Below are positions 16,928 to 25,664 of a stretch of DNA of 64,000 nt, piece after piece. The first letter of the stretch is position 1; each line of letters begins with the position of its first letter. The stretch is from Brachybacterium equifaecis (lineage in GTDB: Bacteria; Actinomycetota; Actinomycetes; Actinomycetales; Dermabacteraceae). Position numbers and translations under genes: made by a program. The notes below the pieces were generated by a model, which made no database searches, was not told the DNA's origin, and worked only from the letters and a program-made list of their open reading frames with translations. The stretch is taken from NCBI RefSeq assembly GCF_023509525.1, contig NZ_JAKNCJ010000009.1:23976-87975 (forward strand), given 5' to 3'.

Positions 16928-17764
16928 TCACTCTCTTGCCGCGCGCTCCAGCAGCTCCTGGCCGACGAGCTCGTCGAGCAGACCCCTCGGAGCGGCCATC
17001 GCCTCCCCGCCCGCGACCGCGCACAGCGCGCCGAACACCGCGGCGATCGAGTCGGTGTCTTCGCCGGCGGCATTGATCGCGGCGATGCCCTCCGTGAAAG
17101 AGGCGGCTTCGTGGAAGCGCTGGCGAGCGTGGATCAGCGTGTGCTCGCTGAAGCCCGACGGCGGAGTCTGCGCGAAGAGGGCGGGATCGACCGGCGGCAC
17201 CGGTGCGCCGGCGCCCGCTGCAGAGAGGATGCCGAACAGCTCGGAGGCGTCGGCCGCGGCCTTGTCGCCGTTGTGCGTGGTGCGCACGAGAGCCTCGAGA
17301 TGCTCCGCGCCCGCACCGGAGGCGTGCACGGCGATAGCGACCATGAGGCACGCGTTGCCCGAGGAGGTGCTCGGCTCGACCTGCTCCCCGCGGGCGATGC
17401 GGGAGATCGCATGGCTCGTCTGGTTGCCGACGTCCAAGCGTTGCCCCTGCGCGGTGAACGCCCCGTTCCTCCAGGCCAGGAGGTTCTCCCGGTAGGCGGG
17501 GACCGGATCCTCGGGGGAGCGGCGCAGGGCGTCGAGCACCATCAGGACGATCTGGGTGTCGTCCGTCCAGGTGCCGTAGTCCGCCTCGCCGCCGAGGATC
17601 CGGACCCGCGGCCGCTCCCCGCCCGGAGCGAAGGTGTCCAGCGGCAGCTCGCGACCAGGGTGCAGGCCGAGCTCATAGGGCGCGCCGAGCGCGTCGGCGG
17701 CGGCGACGGTGCGGACCAGGTCGAGACGGTGCTGATCGATCCGGTGCTGATCGAGACGGTTCAT
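16928..17764 (-). CDS. ADP-ribosylglycohydrolase family protein
   Basis: A 278-residue all-helical hydrolase of the ARH/DraG family, which removes ADP-ribose from proteins or small molecules using two metal ions. The metal-binding motifs are present: GTWTDDTQIVLM near residue 65 and GEDTDSIAAVFGA near residue 240. DAL GAPYE near residue 27 is the third conserved stretch. AGGAG precedes the ATG by six bases. The gene is divergent from the PTS gene. Whether it reverses protein modification or acts in nucleotide salvage cannot be told. Confidence 0.85.
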   Translation of the reverse strand: MNRLDQHRIDQHRLDLVRTVAAADALGAPYELGLHPGRELPLDTFAPGGERPRVRILGGEADYGTWTDDTQIVLMVLDALRRSPEDPVPAYRENLLAWRNGAFTAQGQRLDVGNQTSHAISRIARGEQVEPSTSSGNACLMVAIAVHASGAGAEHLEALVRTTHNGDKAAADASELFGILSAAGAGAPVPPVDPALFAQTPPSGFSEHTLIHARQRFHEAASFTEGIAAINAAGEDTDSIAAVFGALCAVAGGEAMAAPRGLLDELVGQELLERAARE

Positions 17765-17938
17765 GGCGGCTCCTCGTGGTGTCGAGCGGTGCGTCAGGCG
17801 CTGCAGATGAGGGGACCCTACGGCGGGGCTCCGACATTCGAGGCCGCCGACCGGGCAGAGTGGCCTGCGGCCTGCAGGGATGTCTCCCCGTCGGCCGCGC
17901 ATCCCCACCTCACCCGCCTCGAGAGGACCCCCACCCCC

Positions 17939-19936
17939 ATGAAGTTCTTCCAACGACTCGGCAGGTCCCTGATGCTGCCGGTCGCCGTGCTGCCGGTCGC
18001 GGCGATCCTCAGCGGCATCGGCTACTGGATCATCAGCGCGACCGACAACCCCAGCAACGTGGCCGGGGTATTCTTCACGCTCGCCGGAGGCGCCCTGCTG
18101 GACAACCTCGCGCTGCTGTTCGCGATCGGCGTCTCCATCGGCATGGCCACGAAGCCCGACGGCACGTCGGCCCTCGCCGGCCTCGTCTCCTGGCTGACGG
18201 TCACGACGATCCTGAAGCCCGAGAGCGTCGCGAAGTTCCGCGGCATCGACGTCGAGGCCGTGAACCCCGCGTTCGGCAGCCTGCAGAACGTGTTCATCGG
18301 CATCCTGTGCGGGCTCATCGGCGCCTGGGCGTACGACCGCTTCAAGGACGTCCAGCTGCCCGATGCGCTGGCCTTCTTCTCGGGCCGACGCTCCGTCGCG
18401 ATCGTCAGCGCAGGCATCTCGATCTTCGCGGCGCTCGCCCTGTTCGTGCTGTGGCCGCTGCTGTACACGGGCCTGGTGACCTTCGGCGAGTTCATCGTGA
18501 CGCTCGGCCCCATCGGCGCGGGCATCTACGGCTTCCTGAACCGCCTGCTGATCCCGCTGGGCCTGCACCACGCCCTGAACTCGGTGTTCTGGTTCGACGT
18601 CGCGGGCATCAACGACCTCGGCAACTTCCTCAACAGCACCGGCACCCGCGGCGTCACCGGCCAGTACATGACCGGCTTCTTCCCGATCATGATGTTCGGC
18701 CTGCCGGGCGCCGCGCTTGCGATGTACACGACCGCGAAGAGCTCGCGCCGCAAGCTCGCCGCCGGCGTGCTGCTCTCCAGCGCCGTGGCCTCGTTCTTCG
18801 TGGGCGTCACCGAGCCCCTCGAGTTCTCCTTCATGTTCCTCGCGCCGGTGCTGTACGTCATCCACGCCCTGTTCACGGGCATCTCGCTGGCGATCAGCGC
18901 GATGCTGCCGGTGCGCATGGGCTTCGGCTTCTCGGGCGGCTTCATCGACCTGGTGCTGGGCTGGATGAACCCGATGGCCGTGAACCCGTGGGCGATCCCC
19001 GTGATGGGCGTCTTCTGGTTCGTCGTCTACTTCCTCGTGTTCCGCTTCATGATCCTGCGTTTCGATCTGAAGACCCCCGGGCGCACCGAGGAGGATCCGG
19101 GGGCCGACGAGGGCTCCGAGACTGCGGGCACCTCGGGCACCGCGGGTGCTGCGGCTGACGGCGCTGCCGACGGGGTCCCGGCGGACCGCTATGCGGCGAC
19201 CGCCACCGCGTTCCTCGCAGCGCTCGGCGGCAAGGACAACGTCCTCGAGCTCGAGAACTGCGCGACGCGGCTGCGCATGCAGGTCGCCGATCCCTCGATC
19301 GTCGACGACGCGGCGCTCAAGCGCGCGGGAGCGGCGGGCACCATGAAGCCCGGCCGCGGGTCCGTGCAGGTCATCTACGGCCTGAACGTGCAGTTCGTGA
19401 AGGATGCGATGGAGCGGATCATCGACGGGGAGCTCGCTCCCGTCACGTCGGCCGCGCCGGCTGATCCGGAGCGCGCGCGCCATCGTGCGGCGCTCCCGGC
19501 CGACGGGGAGGCCCCCGCCTCCGCGGGCGGGCGCCACGTGCGCCTGCGCCAGCCGCTCGCCGGTGCCGTCGTGCCGCTGTCGGCCGTCCCCGATCCCACG
19601 TTCTCCGAGCAGCTCATGGGCCCGGGCGCGGCGATCGAGCCGACCGACGGCGAGGTCGTGGCGCCCGCCGCGGGCACCGTCCAGCACATCTTCCCCACGG
19701 GCCACGCGATCGCGCTCGTGCTGGAGGACGGCACCGAGCTGCTGATCCACGTCGGCCTGGACACCGTGGAGATGAAGGGGAAGGGGTTCACCGCGCTCGT
19801 CGAGAACGGTCAGCGCGTGCGCGCCGGAGAGCCGCTCATGCAGGTCGATCTGGACGCGATCCGCGCCGCCGGGCACGCGACGATCACCCCGATCATCGTG
19901 CTCAACGATGCCGACGCGGTGATCGAGCTGCTCTGA
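17939..19936 (+). CDS. PTS sugar transporter EIICBA, glucose/N-acetylglucosamine type
   Basis: A one-piece phosphotransferase permease of 665 residues that imports and phosphorylates a hexose. The EIIC membrane domain (about 1-385) carries FFQRLGRSLMLPVAVLPVAAI and GFFPIMMFGLPGAALAMYTTAK. EIIB follows (phosphorylated C441 in LENCATRLR), then EIIA (active H604 in LIHVGLDTVEMKG). GLHHALNSVFWFDVAGINDLG resembles the GlcNAc/glucose branch, so substrate assignment is tentative. The Ala/Gly-rich linkers between domains are long. It stands alone; HPr and enzyme I are not in the window. A strong hairpin lies 31 bases past the stop. Confidence 0.85.
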   Translation: MKFFQRLGRSLMLPVAVLPVAAILSGIGYWIISATDNPSNVAGVFFTLAGGALLDNLALLFAIGVSIGMATKPDGTSALAGLVSWLTVTTILKPESVAKFRGIDVEAVNPAFGSLQNVFIGILCGLIGAWAYDRFKDVQLPDALAFFSGRRSVAIVSAGISIFAALALFVLWPLLYTGLVTFGEFIVTLGPIGAGIYGFLNRLLIPLGLHHALNSVFWFDVAGINDLGNFLNSTGTRGVTGQYMTGFFPIMMFGLPGAALAMYTTAKSSRRKLAAGVLLSSAVASFFVGVTEPLEFSFMFLAPVLYVIHALFTGISLAISAMLPVRMGFGFSGGFIDLVLGWMNPMAVNPWAIPVMGVFWFVVYFLVFRFMILRFDLKTPGRTEEDPGADEGSETAGTSGTAGAAADGAADGVPADRYAATATAFLAALGGKDNVLELENCATRLRMQVADPSIVDDAALKRAGAAGTMKPGRGSVQVIYGLNVQFVKDAMERIIDGELAPVTSAAPADPERARHRAALPADGEAPASAGGRHVRLRQPLAGAVVPLSAVPDPTFSEQLMGPGAAIEPTDGEVVAPAAGTVQHIFPTGHAIALVLEDGTELLIHVGLDTVEMKGKGFTALVENGQRVRAGEPLMQVDLDAIRAAGHATITPIIVLNDADAVIELL

Positions 19937-19966
19937 CCCCAGGGCTGGACGCCGCACGTGCGGGCG

Positions 19967-20007
19967 GCAGCGGGCCGCACCTCCTGACCGGGGGTGCGGC
20001 CCGCTGC
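19967..20007 (+). terminator. Hairpin after the PTS gene
   Basis: Perfect 14-base arms, GCAGCGGGCCGCAC and GTGCGGCCCGCTGC, with a 13-base loop. No U-tract, as usual for terminators in such GC-rich genomes. Confidence 0.65.
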
Positions 20008-20137
20008 GCGTCGGGGGCGCGCGCATCGAACCCGAACGGGCGCTGGTGCGCGTCGGGGGCGGGGGCGGCGGGACTACGCTGAGCCCACCGTCGGCCCGCC
20101 CGGGTCCCTCGCACGCTCCGAGAAGGCCAGGTCGCGC

Positions 20138-20950
20138 ATGCTCACCGAACTGCTGGACCGCCTGCCCGCGCTCGGCGGCACGGGCTGGGCGCTCGTGGTC
20201 GTCGCTGCGCTGATCGTCGGCTTCTCGAAGTCGGCGCTGCCGGGAGCGGGCACGATCGCCGCTGCGCTGTTCGCCCTCGTGCTGCCGGCGAAGGAGTCGA
20301 CCGCCGCGCTGCTGCTCCTGCTGATCCTCGGAGACATGCTCGCGCTGCTGATGTATCGCCGCGAGGTCGACGTCAAGGCGCTCGTGCGGCTGATCCCGAC
20401 GGTCCTGCTGGGCGTGGTGGCGGGAGCGGTGTTTCTGCGCTTCGCCGGCGGCGCTCTCGTGCAGGGCGCGATCGGCGTGATCCTGCTGGTGCTGCTCGGC
20501 TTCACCCTCGCGGGGCGCCGACGGAAGCGCAAGGAGGCGGAGGCTGGGGGCTCGGCGGGGCCGGAAGCCGCGGCGGGGCCGGGCCCGGGAATCGGATCGC
20601 GCCTCGCCTACGGCACCCTCGGCGGCTTCACCACGATGGTGGCGAACGCGGGCGGGCCCGTGATGTCGATGTACTTCTTCGCGATGGGCATGCCCGCGAA
20701 GACCTTCCTCGGCACTGCCGCCTGGTTCTTCGCGACGGTCAACATCCTGAAGATCCCCTTCTCGGCGAGCCTCGGCCTCTTCCAGCCGGCCTATCTGCTG
20801 ATGGACCTCGTGCTCGCCCCGCTCGTCATCCTCGCGGCACTCATCGGCAGGCGGATCGTGGGCCGAGTGCCCCAGCGCGCCTTCGAGATCGCGGTGCTGA
20901 CGCTGACGGTCGTCTCCGCGCTCGGGCTGATCGCGGGGGCGGTGGGGTAG
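20138..20950 (+). CDS. TauE/SafE family (sulfite/sulfonate exporter-like) membrane protein
   Basis: A 270-residue protein with about eight spans in two halves. It opens with the family pattern LIVGFSKSALPGAGTIAAALFA, and the second half repeats it as YGTLGGFTTMVANAGGPVMSMYFFAMG. A charged cytosolic loop (GRRRKRKEAEAGGS) separates the halves. Family members move sulfite, sulfoacetate or other anions, or have no known substrate. The ATG chosen gives MLTELLDRLP; the frame is open further upstream but that extension is Arg-rich. Confidence 0.8.
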   Translation: MLTELLDRLPALGGTGWALVVVAALIVGFSKSALPGAGTIAAALFALVLPAKESTAALLLLLILGDMLALLMYRREVDVKALVRLIPTVLLGVVAGAVFLRFAGGALVQGAIGVILLVLLGFTLAGRRRKRKEAEAGGSAGPEAAAGPGPGIGSRLAYGTLGGFTTMVANAGGPVMSMYFFAMGMPAKTFLGTAAWFFATVNILKIPFSASLGLFQPAYLLMDLVLAPLVILAALIGRRIVGRVPQRAFEIAVLTLTVVSALGLIAGAVG

Positions 20951-21064
20951 GGCGGTCGCTCAGCGGCCGACCCTCTGAGATCGCCGCACGGAGGCCGACG
21001 CGCAGCCGCCGATGCTCAGAGGCAGGCGCGGCAGGGAAGCGGAAAGCTCCCCTGCCGGCAGTGC

Positions 21065-21925
21065 TCACGCATCCGAGTCGGATGCGGGGCCGTCTGGGGA
21101 CTGCGGGGCCTCCGCTGCCGGCGCGGCCGAACCCTGCGCAGCATCCCCCGCGAGCACGCGGTAGATGCCGCGCTTCGCCTCGGCGAGGACCTCTGCGGCC
21201 TGGGCGAGCTGTGCGGGGGAGGCCGAACGGCCTGCCTCGCGCACCGCACCGGCGAGCTCGTGGAGAGCCTGGCGGATGTCGGGAGTGGCGGCGGCGTCGT
21301 CGGCCGAGGGGAACGGATCGGACCACGAGTCCTTGTTCCCCTCGACGTGGGCGCGGCCGGTCTCGGTGAGGGTGGCGAGCTTGCGGCCGCCGTCCTTCGT
21401 GACGTCCACGAGACCCTCGTCCTCGAGCTGCGAGAGCGTCGGGTAGATCGCGCCAGGGCTGGGAGCCCAGCGGCCGGAGGTGCGATCGGTGATGGTCTGC
21501 ATGAGCTGGTAGCCGTGCATCGGCTCCTCGGCCAGCAGGATCAGGACCGCGGTGCGGACGTCCCCGCGGGTGCGTCGTCCCCGGCCGCGCCCGCGACCGC
21601 GGGGGCCGCCGAAACCGGGGCCGTCGAAGCCGCGGTCCTCGGGGCCATGGCCCTCGAATCCGCCTCGGTCGAAGCCCGGCTCGCCGAAGCCGCGGGCCTC
21701 AGGGCCGCCGTCGCCGTGGCGGGGGTCGAAGCCGTCCGGCCGACCTCCACGGGGGCCGCGGAAGGGGCCGCGTCCCTCGAAACCGCTGCCGGGGCCGCCG
21801 TCGGAACCCGGGAAGCCGCCGCGGTGGTCCTCGGAGCGGCCCCGGAACCCGCCGTGTCGGCCCCGGCGCTGTGCGCGGGGGTCGGGGGAGACGGTCTGAT
21901 CAGGGATGTGGTGATGGTGTCGCAT
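21065..21925 (-). CDS. PadR family transcriptional regulator with RGG/FG-rich N-terminal extension
   Basis: A 286-residue regulator. The winged-helix PadR domain occupies roughly 120-190 (VLILLAEEPMHGYQLMQTI, GAIYPTLSQLEDEGLV). The C-terminal helix (ADDAAATPDIRQALHELAGAVREAG) probably dimerises. The first ~115 residues are unusual: MRHHHHIPDQ, then a disordered stretch packed with Gly, Arg, Asp and Phe (RGGF, DRGGF, RGFG), ending RGRGRGRGRR. AAGGAG lies 8 bases before this ATG. A palindrome over the probable promoter (CGATATATCG) suggests autoregulation. No target gene is adjacent: the neighbours point the other way or have their own regulator. Confidence 0.8.
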   Translation of the reverse strand: MRHHHHIPDQTVSPDPRAQRRGRHGGFRGRSEDHRGGFPGSDGGPGSGFEGRGPFRGPRGGRPDGFDPRHGDGGPEARGFGEPGFDRGGFEGHGPEDRGFDGPGFGGPRGRGRGRGRRTRGDVRTAVLILLAEEPMHGYQLMQTITDRTSGRWAPSPGAIYPTLSQLEDEGLVDVTKDGGRKLATLTETGRAHVEGNKDSWSDPFPSADDAAATPDIRQALHELAGAVREAGRSASPAQLAQAAEVLAEAKRGIYRVLAGDAAQGSAAPAAEAPQSPDGPASDSDA

Positions 21926-21963
21926 GGATGCGCTCCTTCGTCGTTCATTACGTGACATGATGA

Positions 21964-21973
21964 CGATATATCG
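21964..21973. promoter_or_regulatory. Palindrome CGATATATCG, likely PadR operator
   Basis: A perfect 10-base palindrome 39 bases before the padR start, in an A/T-rich patch that stands out from its surroundings. PadR proteins commonly bind such AT-rich dyads over their own promoters. A second imperfect dyad (TCAT-8-ATGA) lies at 21945-21960. Confidence 0.5.
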
Positions 21974-22115
21974 CGAGTGTGGATCGCGCAAGCCCTGCCC
22001 GATCGTCCTTGAACTCCCGAACCTGTGCCCGGGCCCAGGGGGCGGCGGGGCCAATAGGTCCCCTCGCCCCTCGTTCAGTCCTCTCATGAGGTTCGGCAAG
22101 CGCCGGTAGAGCAGC

Positions 22116-23027
22116 TCAGGATCGCTCGCGCCCGCCCCATCCCATCGCGTCCCAAGGTGTAGGTGCGAGACCGTGGACGGTGGTGAGCGCTCCTGGGTGG
22201 AGCCTCACCGGCCGTTCCCACAGGTAGAGCTGTCGATGGAGCGAGCGTGTGGTGGGGCTGAACGGAAAGAGGGGGACCAGGGCCCAGTCGGGGATGCGTC
22301 TGACGCGAGGCGACTCGCTCTCGTCGACGAACTGGGCGAGTGCTCGCAGGGAGATGGCGGGCGGCGTCGGAGCCAGGAGCACTGCATCCCCTGACGTGGT
22401 CAGCTGCTCGGCCCGCGCGGCGGACTCGGCCATGGCATGAGCGAGGTCGGGGATCCAGGTCATGGCGTGGGGGGTGTCGGGGTCTCCCAGCACCCACGCT
22501 GAGCGCCCGCTCGAGACGGGGTCGACTACGGTCGCGCGGGGGATCGAGCCCTTGGCCGTCGCGGTCGGCCCGAGGAGGTCGGAGGCGACGATCGACAGTG
22601 TCCTGGCTCCGTGCGCACGGCGTGCGTCGAGGAGTTCGGCTCGCACCTCCCCGAGGGGGGAGCAGGGTTGGACCGGATCTCCTTCATGGAGGTTCTCGGC
22701 GCCGCGTCCGAACGCGTAGACGGATTCGGGGAACACGACGGGGATCCCCGCCTCTGCGGCGGCGTCCATGACGGCGCGCTCTCGGTGAGGGAGCTCGCGA
22801 CGCCATGAGCGGGGATCGTAGGCCGCATGGGCCGTATGGAAGATCGCGCTGGCGCCGCGTGCGAGCTCCGTCAGGAGCTGCCGATCGGCCGCGTCCCCTG
22901 CCACTGTGGACGTTCCCAGGACCGGATCGGCGGAGCGACGGAGGACGACGGTCTCGTGGCCACGTGAATGGAGCTCTGCGACGAGGCTCTGACCGATCTG
23001 ACCGGCGCCGATGATGAGAGAACGCAT
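22116..23027 (-). CDS. NAD(P)-binding epimerase/NmrA-like protein
   Basis: A 303-residue Rossmann-fold protein of the extended short-chain dehydrogenase group. The cofactor loop GAGQIGQSLVAELHSRGHETVVLRR opens the protein. PVVFPESVYAFGRG and WIPDLAHAMAESA follow, as in epimerase-like members. It lacks a clear YxxxK (only ESVYAFG), so a sensor or redox-binding role is as likely as catalysis. The start is MRSLIIGAG, not the in-frame start 22 codons upstream that lies in the operator region. It is divergent from a TetR gene, the usual arrangement for a regulated pair. Confidence 0.8.
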   Translation of the reverse strand: MRSLIIGAGQIGQSLVAELHSRGHETVVLRRSADPVLGTSTVAGDAADRQLLTELARGASAIFHTAHAAYDPRSWRRELPHRERAVMDAAAEAGIPVVFPESVYAFGRGAENLHEGDPVQPCSPLGEVRAELLDARRAHGARTLSIVASDLLGPTATAKGSIPRATVVDPVSSGRSAWVLGDPDTPHAMTWIPDLAHAMAESAARAEQLTTSGDAVLLAPTPPAISLRALAQFVDESESPRVRRIPDWALVPLFPFSPTTRSLHRQLYLWERPVRLHPGALTTVHGLAPTPWDAMGWGGRERS

Positions 23028-23043
23028 GAAGACCCCTTTATGT

Positions 23044-23054
23044 GAGCACTGCTC
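23044..23054. promoter_or_regulatory. TetR operator half, proximal to the NAD(P)-binding gene
   Basis: GAGC-ACT-GCTC, followed by TCGAA. The same word, GAGCAC-GCTCTCGAA, recurs 56 bases away near the TetR gene. Overlaps the expected promoter of the leftward gene. Confidence 0.6.
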
Positions 23055-23097
23055 TCGAAACTTGGGGCAACGGTAGCGAGGCGGCGACCGCAAAGCA

Positions 23098-23110
23098 AGA
23101 GCACCGCTCT
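23098..23110. promoter_or_regulatory. TetR operator, proximal to the regulator gene
   Basis: Inverted repeat AGAGC-ACC-GCTCT, the better of two matching sites between the divergent genes. It suggests that the TetR protein represses both its own gene and the partner. Confidence 0.65.
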
Positions 23111-23166
23111 CGAAGTGGCTGCCGGGGTCGGCGGGACCGCGCTCGGCGTGTGGGATGATCGCCCCT

Positions 23167-23865
23167 ATGCCGTACGAGGAGCGCGAGAGCCAGGGGATCA
23201 GGGCTCGCCGACGGGCGGAGATGGAAGCAGGGATCCTGCGCCTCGGTCGCGAGCAGCTGGCCGATCGCGGGCCAGCCGCCCTCTCCCTGCGGCAGATCGC
23301 GCGCGACCTCGGCGTGGCCTCTTCGGCCGTCTACAGGTACGTGGCCGACCGCGACGCCCTCTTGACTCGACTGGTGGTCGACGCCTATTCGGAGCTCGCC
23401 GACCACGTCGAGTCCGCGCTCGCCGCGGACGGTACTGCTCCGGCGCGCAGGAGCCTCCTGGTCTTCGCCCATGCGATGAGGGAGTGGGGTCTTCGCGATC
23501 CGGCACGGTGGGCGCTGATCTACGGGACCCCGGTGCCTGGATATGCGGCTCCCGAAGATCAGACTCTGCGCCCGGGCACCCGGTTGATGGCTGTTCTCCT
23601 GCGCATCGTGGCCGATTCGGGATCCGCGCCGGCGGTGCCGGTGCCTACGGGTGCCTATGCAGATTTCCTCGACCTCGGCGCCCGGGACCTCGGAGTGGAT
23701 GCCACCGCCTCCCAGGGGGCCTTCGTGGTGACCGCCTGGTCGATGCTCATCGGGACCATCAGCTCAGAGGTGTTCGGCCAGCTCGGCCCTGTGACCCGCG
23801 ATGTGGGAGCCCAGGTCTTGGACCATGCCCTCGCGCTGCTGGAGCAGGGGCTCGAGGGGAGCTGA
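23167..23865 (+). CDS. TetR/AcrR family regulator (WHG-type ligand domain)
   Basis: A 232-residue repressor. The N-terminal helix-turn-helix reads LADRGPAALSLRQIARDLGVASSAVYRYVADRDALLTRLV (residues ~30-70). The C-terminal domain contains PARWALIYGTPVPGYAAPEDQT, typical of the WHG ligand-binding class. The start is taken at the second ATG (MPYEERES); an in-frame ATG lies four codons earlier. It is divergent from the NAD(P)-binding protein gene across a region with two matching dyad sites, so the pair is probably a self-regulated unit. Confidence 0.85.
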   Translation: MPYEERESQGIRARRRAEMEAGILRLGREQLADRGPAALSLRQIARDLGVASSAVYRYVADRDALLTRLVVDAYSELADHVESALAADGTAPARRSLLVFAHAMREWGLRDPARWALIYGTPVPGYAAPEDQTLRPGTRLMAVLLRIVADSGSAPAVPVPTGAYADFLDLGARDLGVDATASQGAFVVTAWSMLIGTISSEVFGQLGPVTRDVGAQVLDHALALLEQGLEGS

Positions 23866-23940
23866 GAAGAGCTCTCTCCCCCTGTCGTTCGTCGGCCGCC
23901 CGTCGTAGTGTCGTGGCACACACCGTCGAAGGAGCCGCGC

Positions 23941-24942
23941 ATGCGCCGTCAGATCGTCAACGACCCCGATCAGATCGTCCCCGAGGCGCTCGAGGGCCTC
24001 GTGCTGTCCCATCCCCAGCTGCTCGAGCTGAACGTCGAGCACCGCTACGTCACCCGCAAGAGCCGGGCGAGCGGGAAGGTCGGCCTGGTCTCGGGCGGCG
24101 GCTCCGGCCACGAGCCCCTGCATGCCGGATTCGTCGGCACCGGGATGCTGGATGTCGCCGTGGCCGGCGCGATCTTCGCGAGCCCCACCGCACTGCAGGT
24201 GCTCGAGGCGACCCAGGCCGCCGATTCCGGCCGCGGCGTCGTGCAGATCGTCAAGAACTACACCGGCGACGTCCTGAACTTCCGGATCGCCGGCGAGATC
24301 AGCGAGGACTCCTCCGTGCAGACCGAGATGGTGCTCGTGGACGACGATCTCGCCACCGACCTCGGCGAGGAATCCGCGGGCCCGGGCCGCCGCGGCACCG
24401 CCGCCACGGTGATCGTGGAGAAGATCTGCGGGGCCGCCGCCGAAGAGGGCGCTGACCTGCAGGAGGTCGCGGAGCTCGGCCGACGCGTCGCCTCCCGCGC
24501 CCGCACCATGAGCCTCGCCCTCCAGGCCGGCACGCACCCCGGGGACGACGAGCCCCAGTTCGAGCTGCCGGCCGACGAGGTCGAGTTCGGGGTCGGCATC
24601 CACGGGGAGCGCGGCCGCAGCCGCGAGAGCTTCCGCGACGCCGACGGCCTCACCGCCCTGCTGACCGACCCTCTCCTCGACGCGCTCGAGATGCCCCGCG
24701 GCACGGAGGTGCTCGCCATCGTCAACGGGCTCGGCAGCACCTATCCGATCGAGCTGCAGCTCGCCGCCCGGGCGCTGCACCACCGCCTCGCGGACCGCGG
24801 GCTCAGCCCGGCCCGCTGGCTCGTCGGCCCGTACGTGACGAGCCTGGACATGCACGGCTTCTCCATCACGCTGATGCCGCTGGACGACGAACTGACCCGC
24901 CTGTGGGATGCGCCCGTGCGCACCCCCGGACTGACCTGGTGA
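23941..24942 (+). CDS. dhaK: Dihydroxyacetone kinase subunit DhaK
   Basis: Substrate-binding subunit (333 residues) of a dihydroxyacetone kinase. GLVSGGGSGHEPLHAGFVG binds the substrate, and H221 (VGIHGERG) is the residue that forms the hemiaminal bond with dihydroxyacetone. The rest follows family length and ends FSITLMPLDDELTRLWDAP, a conserved closing block. It is 14 bases upstream of dhaL. The product feeds dihydroxyacetone phosphate into glycolysis. Confidence 0.92.
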   Translation: MRRQIVNDPDQIVPEALEGLVLSHPQLLELNVEHRYVTRKSRASGKVGLVSGGGSGHEPLHAGFVGTGMLDVAVAGAIFASPTALQVLEATQAADSGRGVVQIVKNYTGDVLNFRIAGEISEDSSVQTEMVLVDDDLATDLGEESAGPGRRGTAATVIVEKICGAAAEEGADLQEVAELGRRVASRARTMSLALQAGTHPGDDEPQFELPADEVEFGVGIHGERGRSRESFRDADGLTALLTDPLLDALEMPRGTEVLAIVNGLGSTYPIELQLAARALHHRLADRGLSPARWLVGPYVTSLDMHGFSITLMPLDDELTRLWDAPVRTPGLTW

Positions 24943-24956
24943 AAGGAAGAGCCCCC

Positions 24957-25640
24957 ATGACCAGCACCGATACCTCCTCCAGCGCACTTCCCGCCGATTT
25001 CGGCGAGGCCTGGGTCGCGCAGATGCGCACCGCCCTCACCGCGGGCGCGGCGGCCCTCGGCGATCTCGACCGACGCGCCGGAGACGGCGACTTCGGCACC
25101 AACATCCGCACTGCCATGAAGCTGGTCGAGAAGAACCTCGACGAGGACTCGCCGTCCGGGTACTCCGCCACCCTGACCAGCTTCTACCGCGCCTGGCTCG
25201 GAGTCGGCGGTACGAGCGGCCCGCTGTTCGGCATGCTCTTCCGCGACCTCTCGAAGGCCGGGGAGGGGAGCGGGGCGCCGACGATCACCGAGTTCGCCGA
25301 GGCCCTCGCGAACGGGCTCGCCACCGTGCAGCGCTACGGAGAGGCCGAGGTGGGGGACAAGACCATGGTCGACGCCCTCGCTCCCGCAGCCGAGGCGCTG
25401 ACCTCGGCCGCGCAGTCGGGGGATGACCCGGTGGCCGCGCTCGGCGCCGCGGTCGATGCGGCCCGGGGCGGTGCGGATGCCACGGCGGAGACGATCGCGC
25501 GCCGCGGTCGCGCGAGCTACGTGGGCGACGCTGCGAAGGGCGTGATGGACCCGGGGGCCGCGGCCGTGGTGCTGATCCTCGCCGCCGCGCGCTCCGCCGC
25601 CGGGGGCGAGGAGAGCGTGGAGACGGACTGGATCGGCTGA
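24957..25640 (+). CDS. dhaL: Dihydroxyacetone kinase subunit DhaL
   Basis: ADP/ATP-binding subunit (227 residues) of the kinase. The Mg-binding Asp cluster is D-x-x-x-GDGDFG near residue 41, where many homologues have GDGDHG. GGTSGPLFGMLF and VGDKTMVDALAPA are also conserved. GAAAGGA precedes the ATG. In PTS-linked kinases DhaM rephosphorylates DhaL-bound ADP, but no dhaM follows: the next gene is convergent and unrelated. The donor protein must be encoded elsewhere, or the enzyme uses ATP. Confidence 0.9.
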   Translation: MTSTDTSSSALPADFGEAWVAQMRTALTAGAAALGDLDRRAGDGDFGTNIRTAMKLVEKNLDEDSPSGYSATLTSFYRAWLGVGGTSGPLFGMLFRDLSKAGEGSGAPTITEFAEALANGLATVQRYGEAEVGDKTMVDALAPAAEALTSAAQSGDDPVAALGAAVDAARGGADATAETIARRGRASYVGDAAKGVMDPGAAAVVLILAAARSAAGGEESVETDWIG

Positions 25641-25664
25641 GCCTGGCGCCGATCTGAGGGCGGC

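Noticed and set aside
14291..17938. An N-terminal extension of the PTS EIICBA frame of more than 1200 codons
   Set aside because: The frame is open far upstream by chance, overlapping the MFS and ADP-ribosylglycohydrolase genes. The PTS domain begins at the ATG at 17939.
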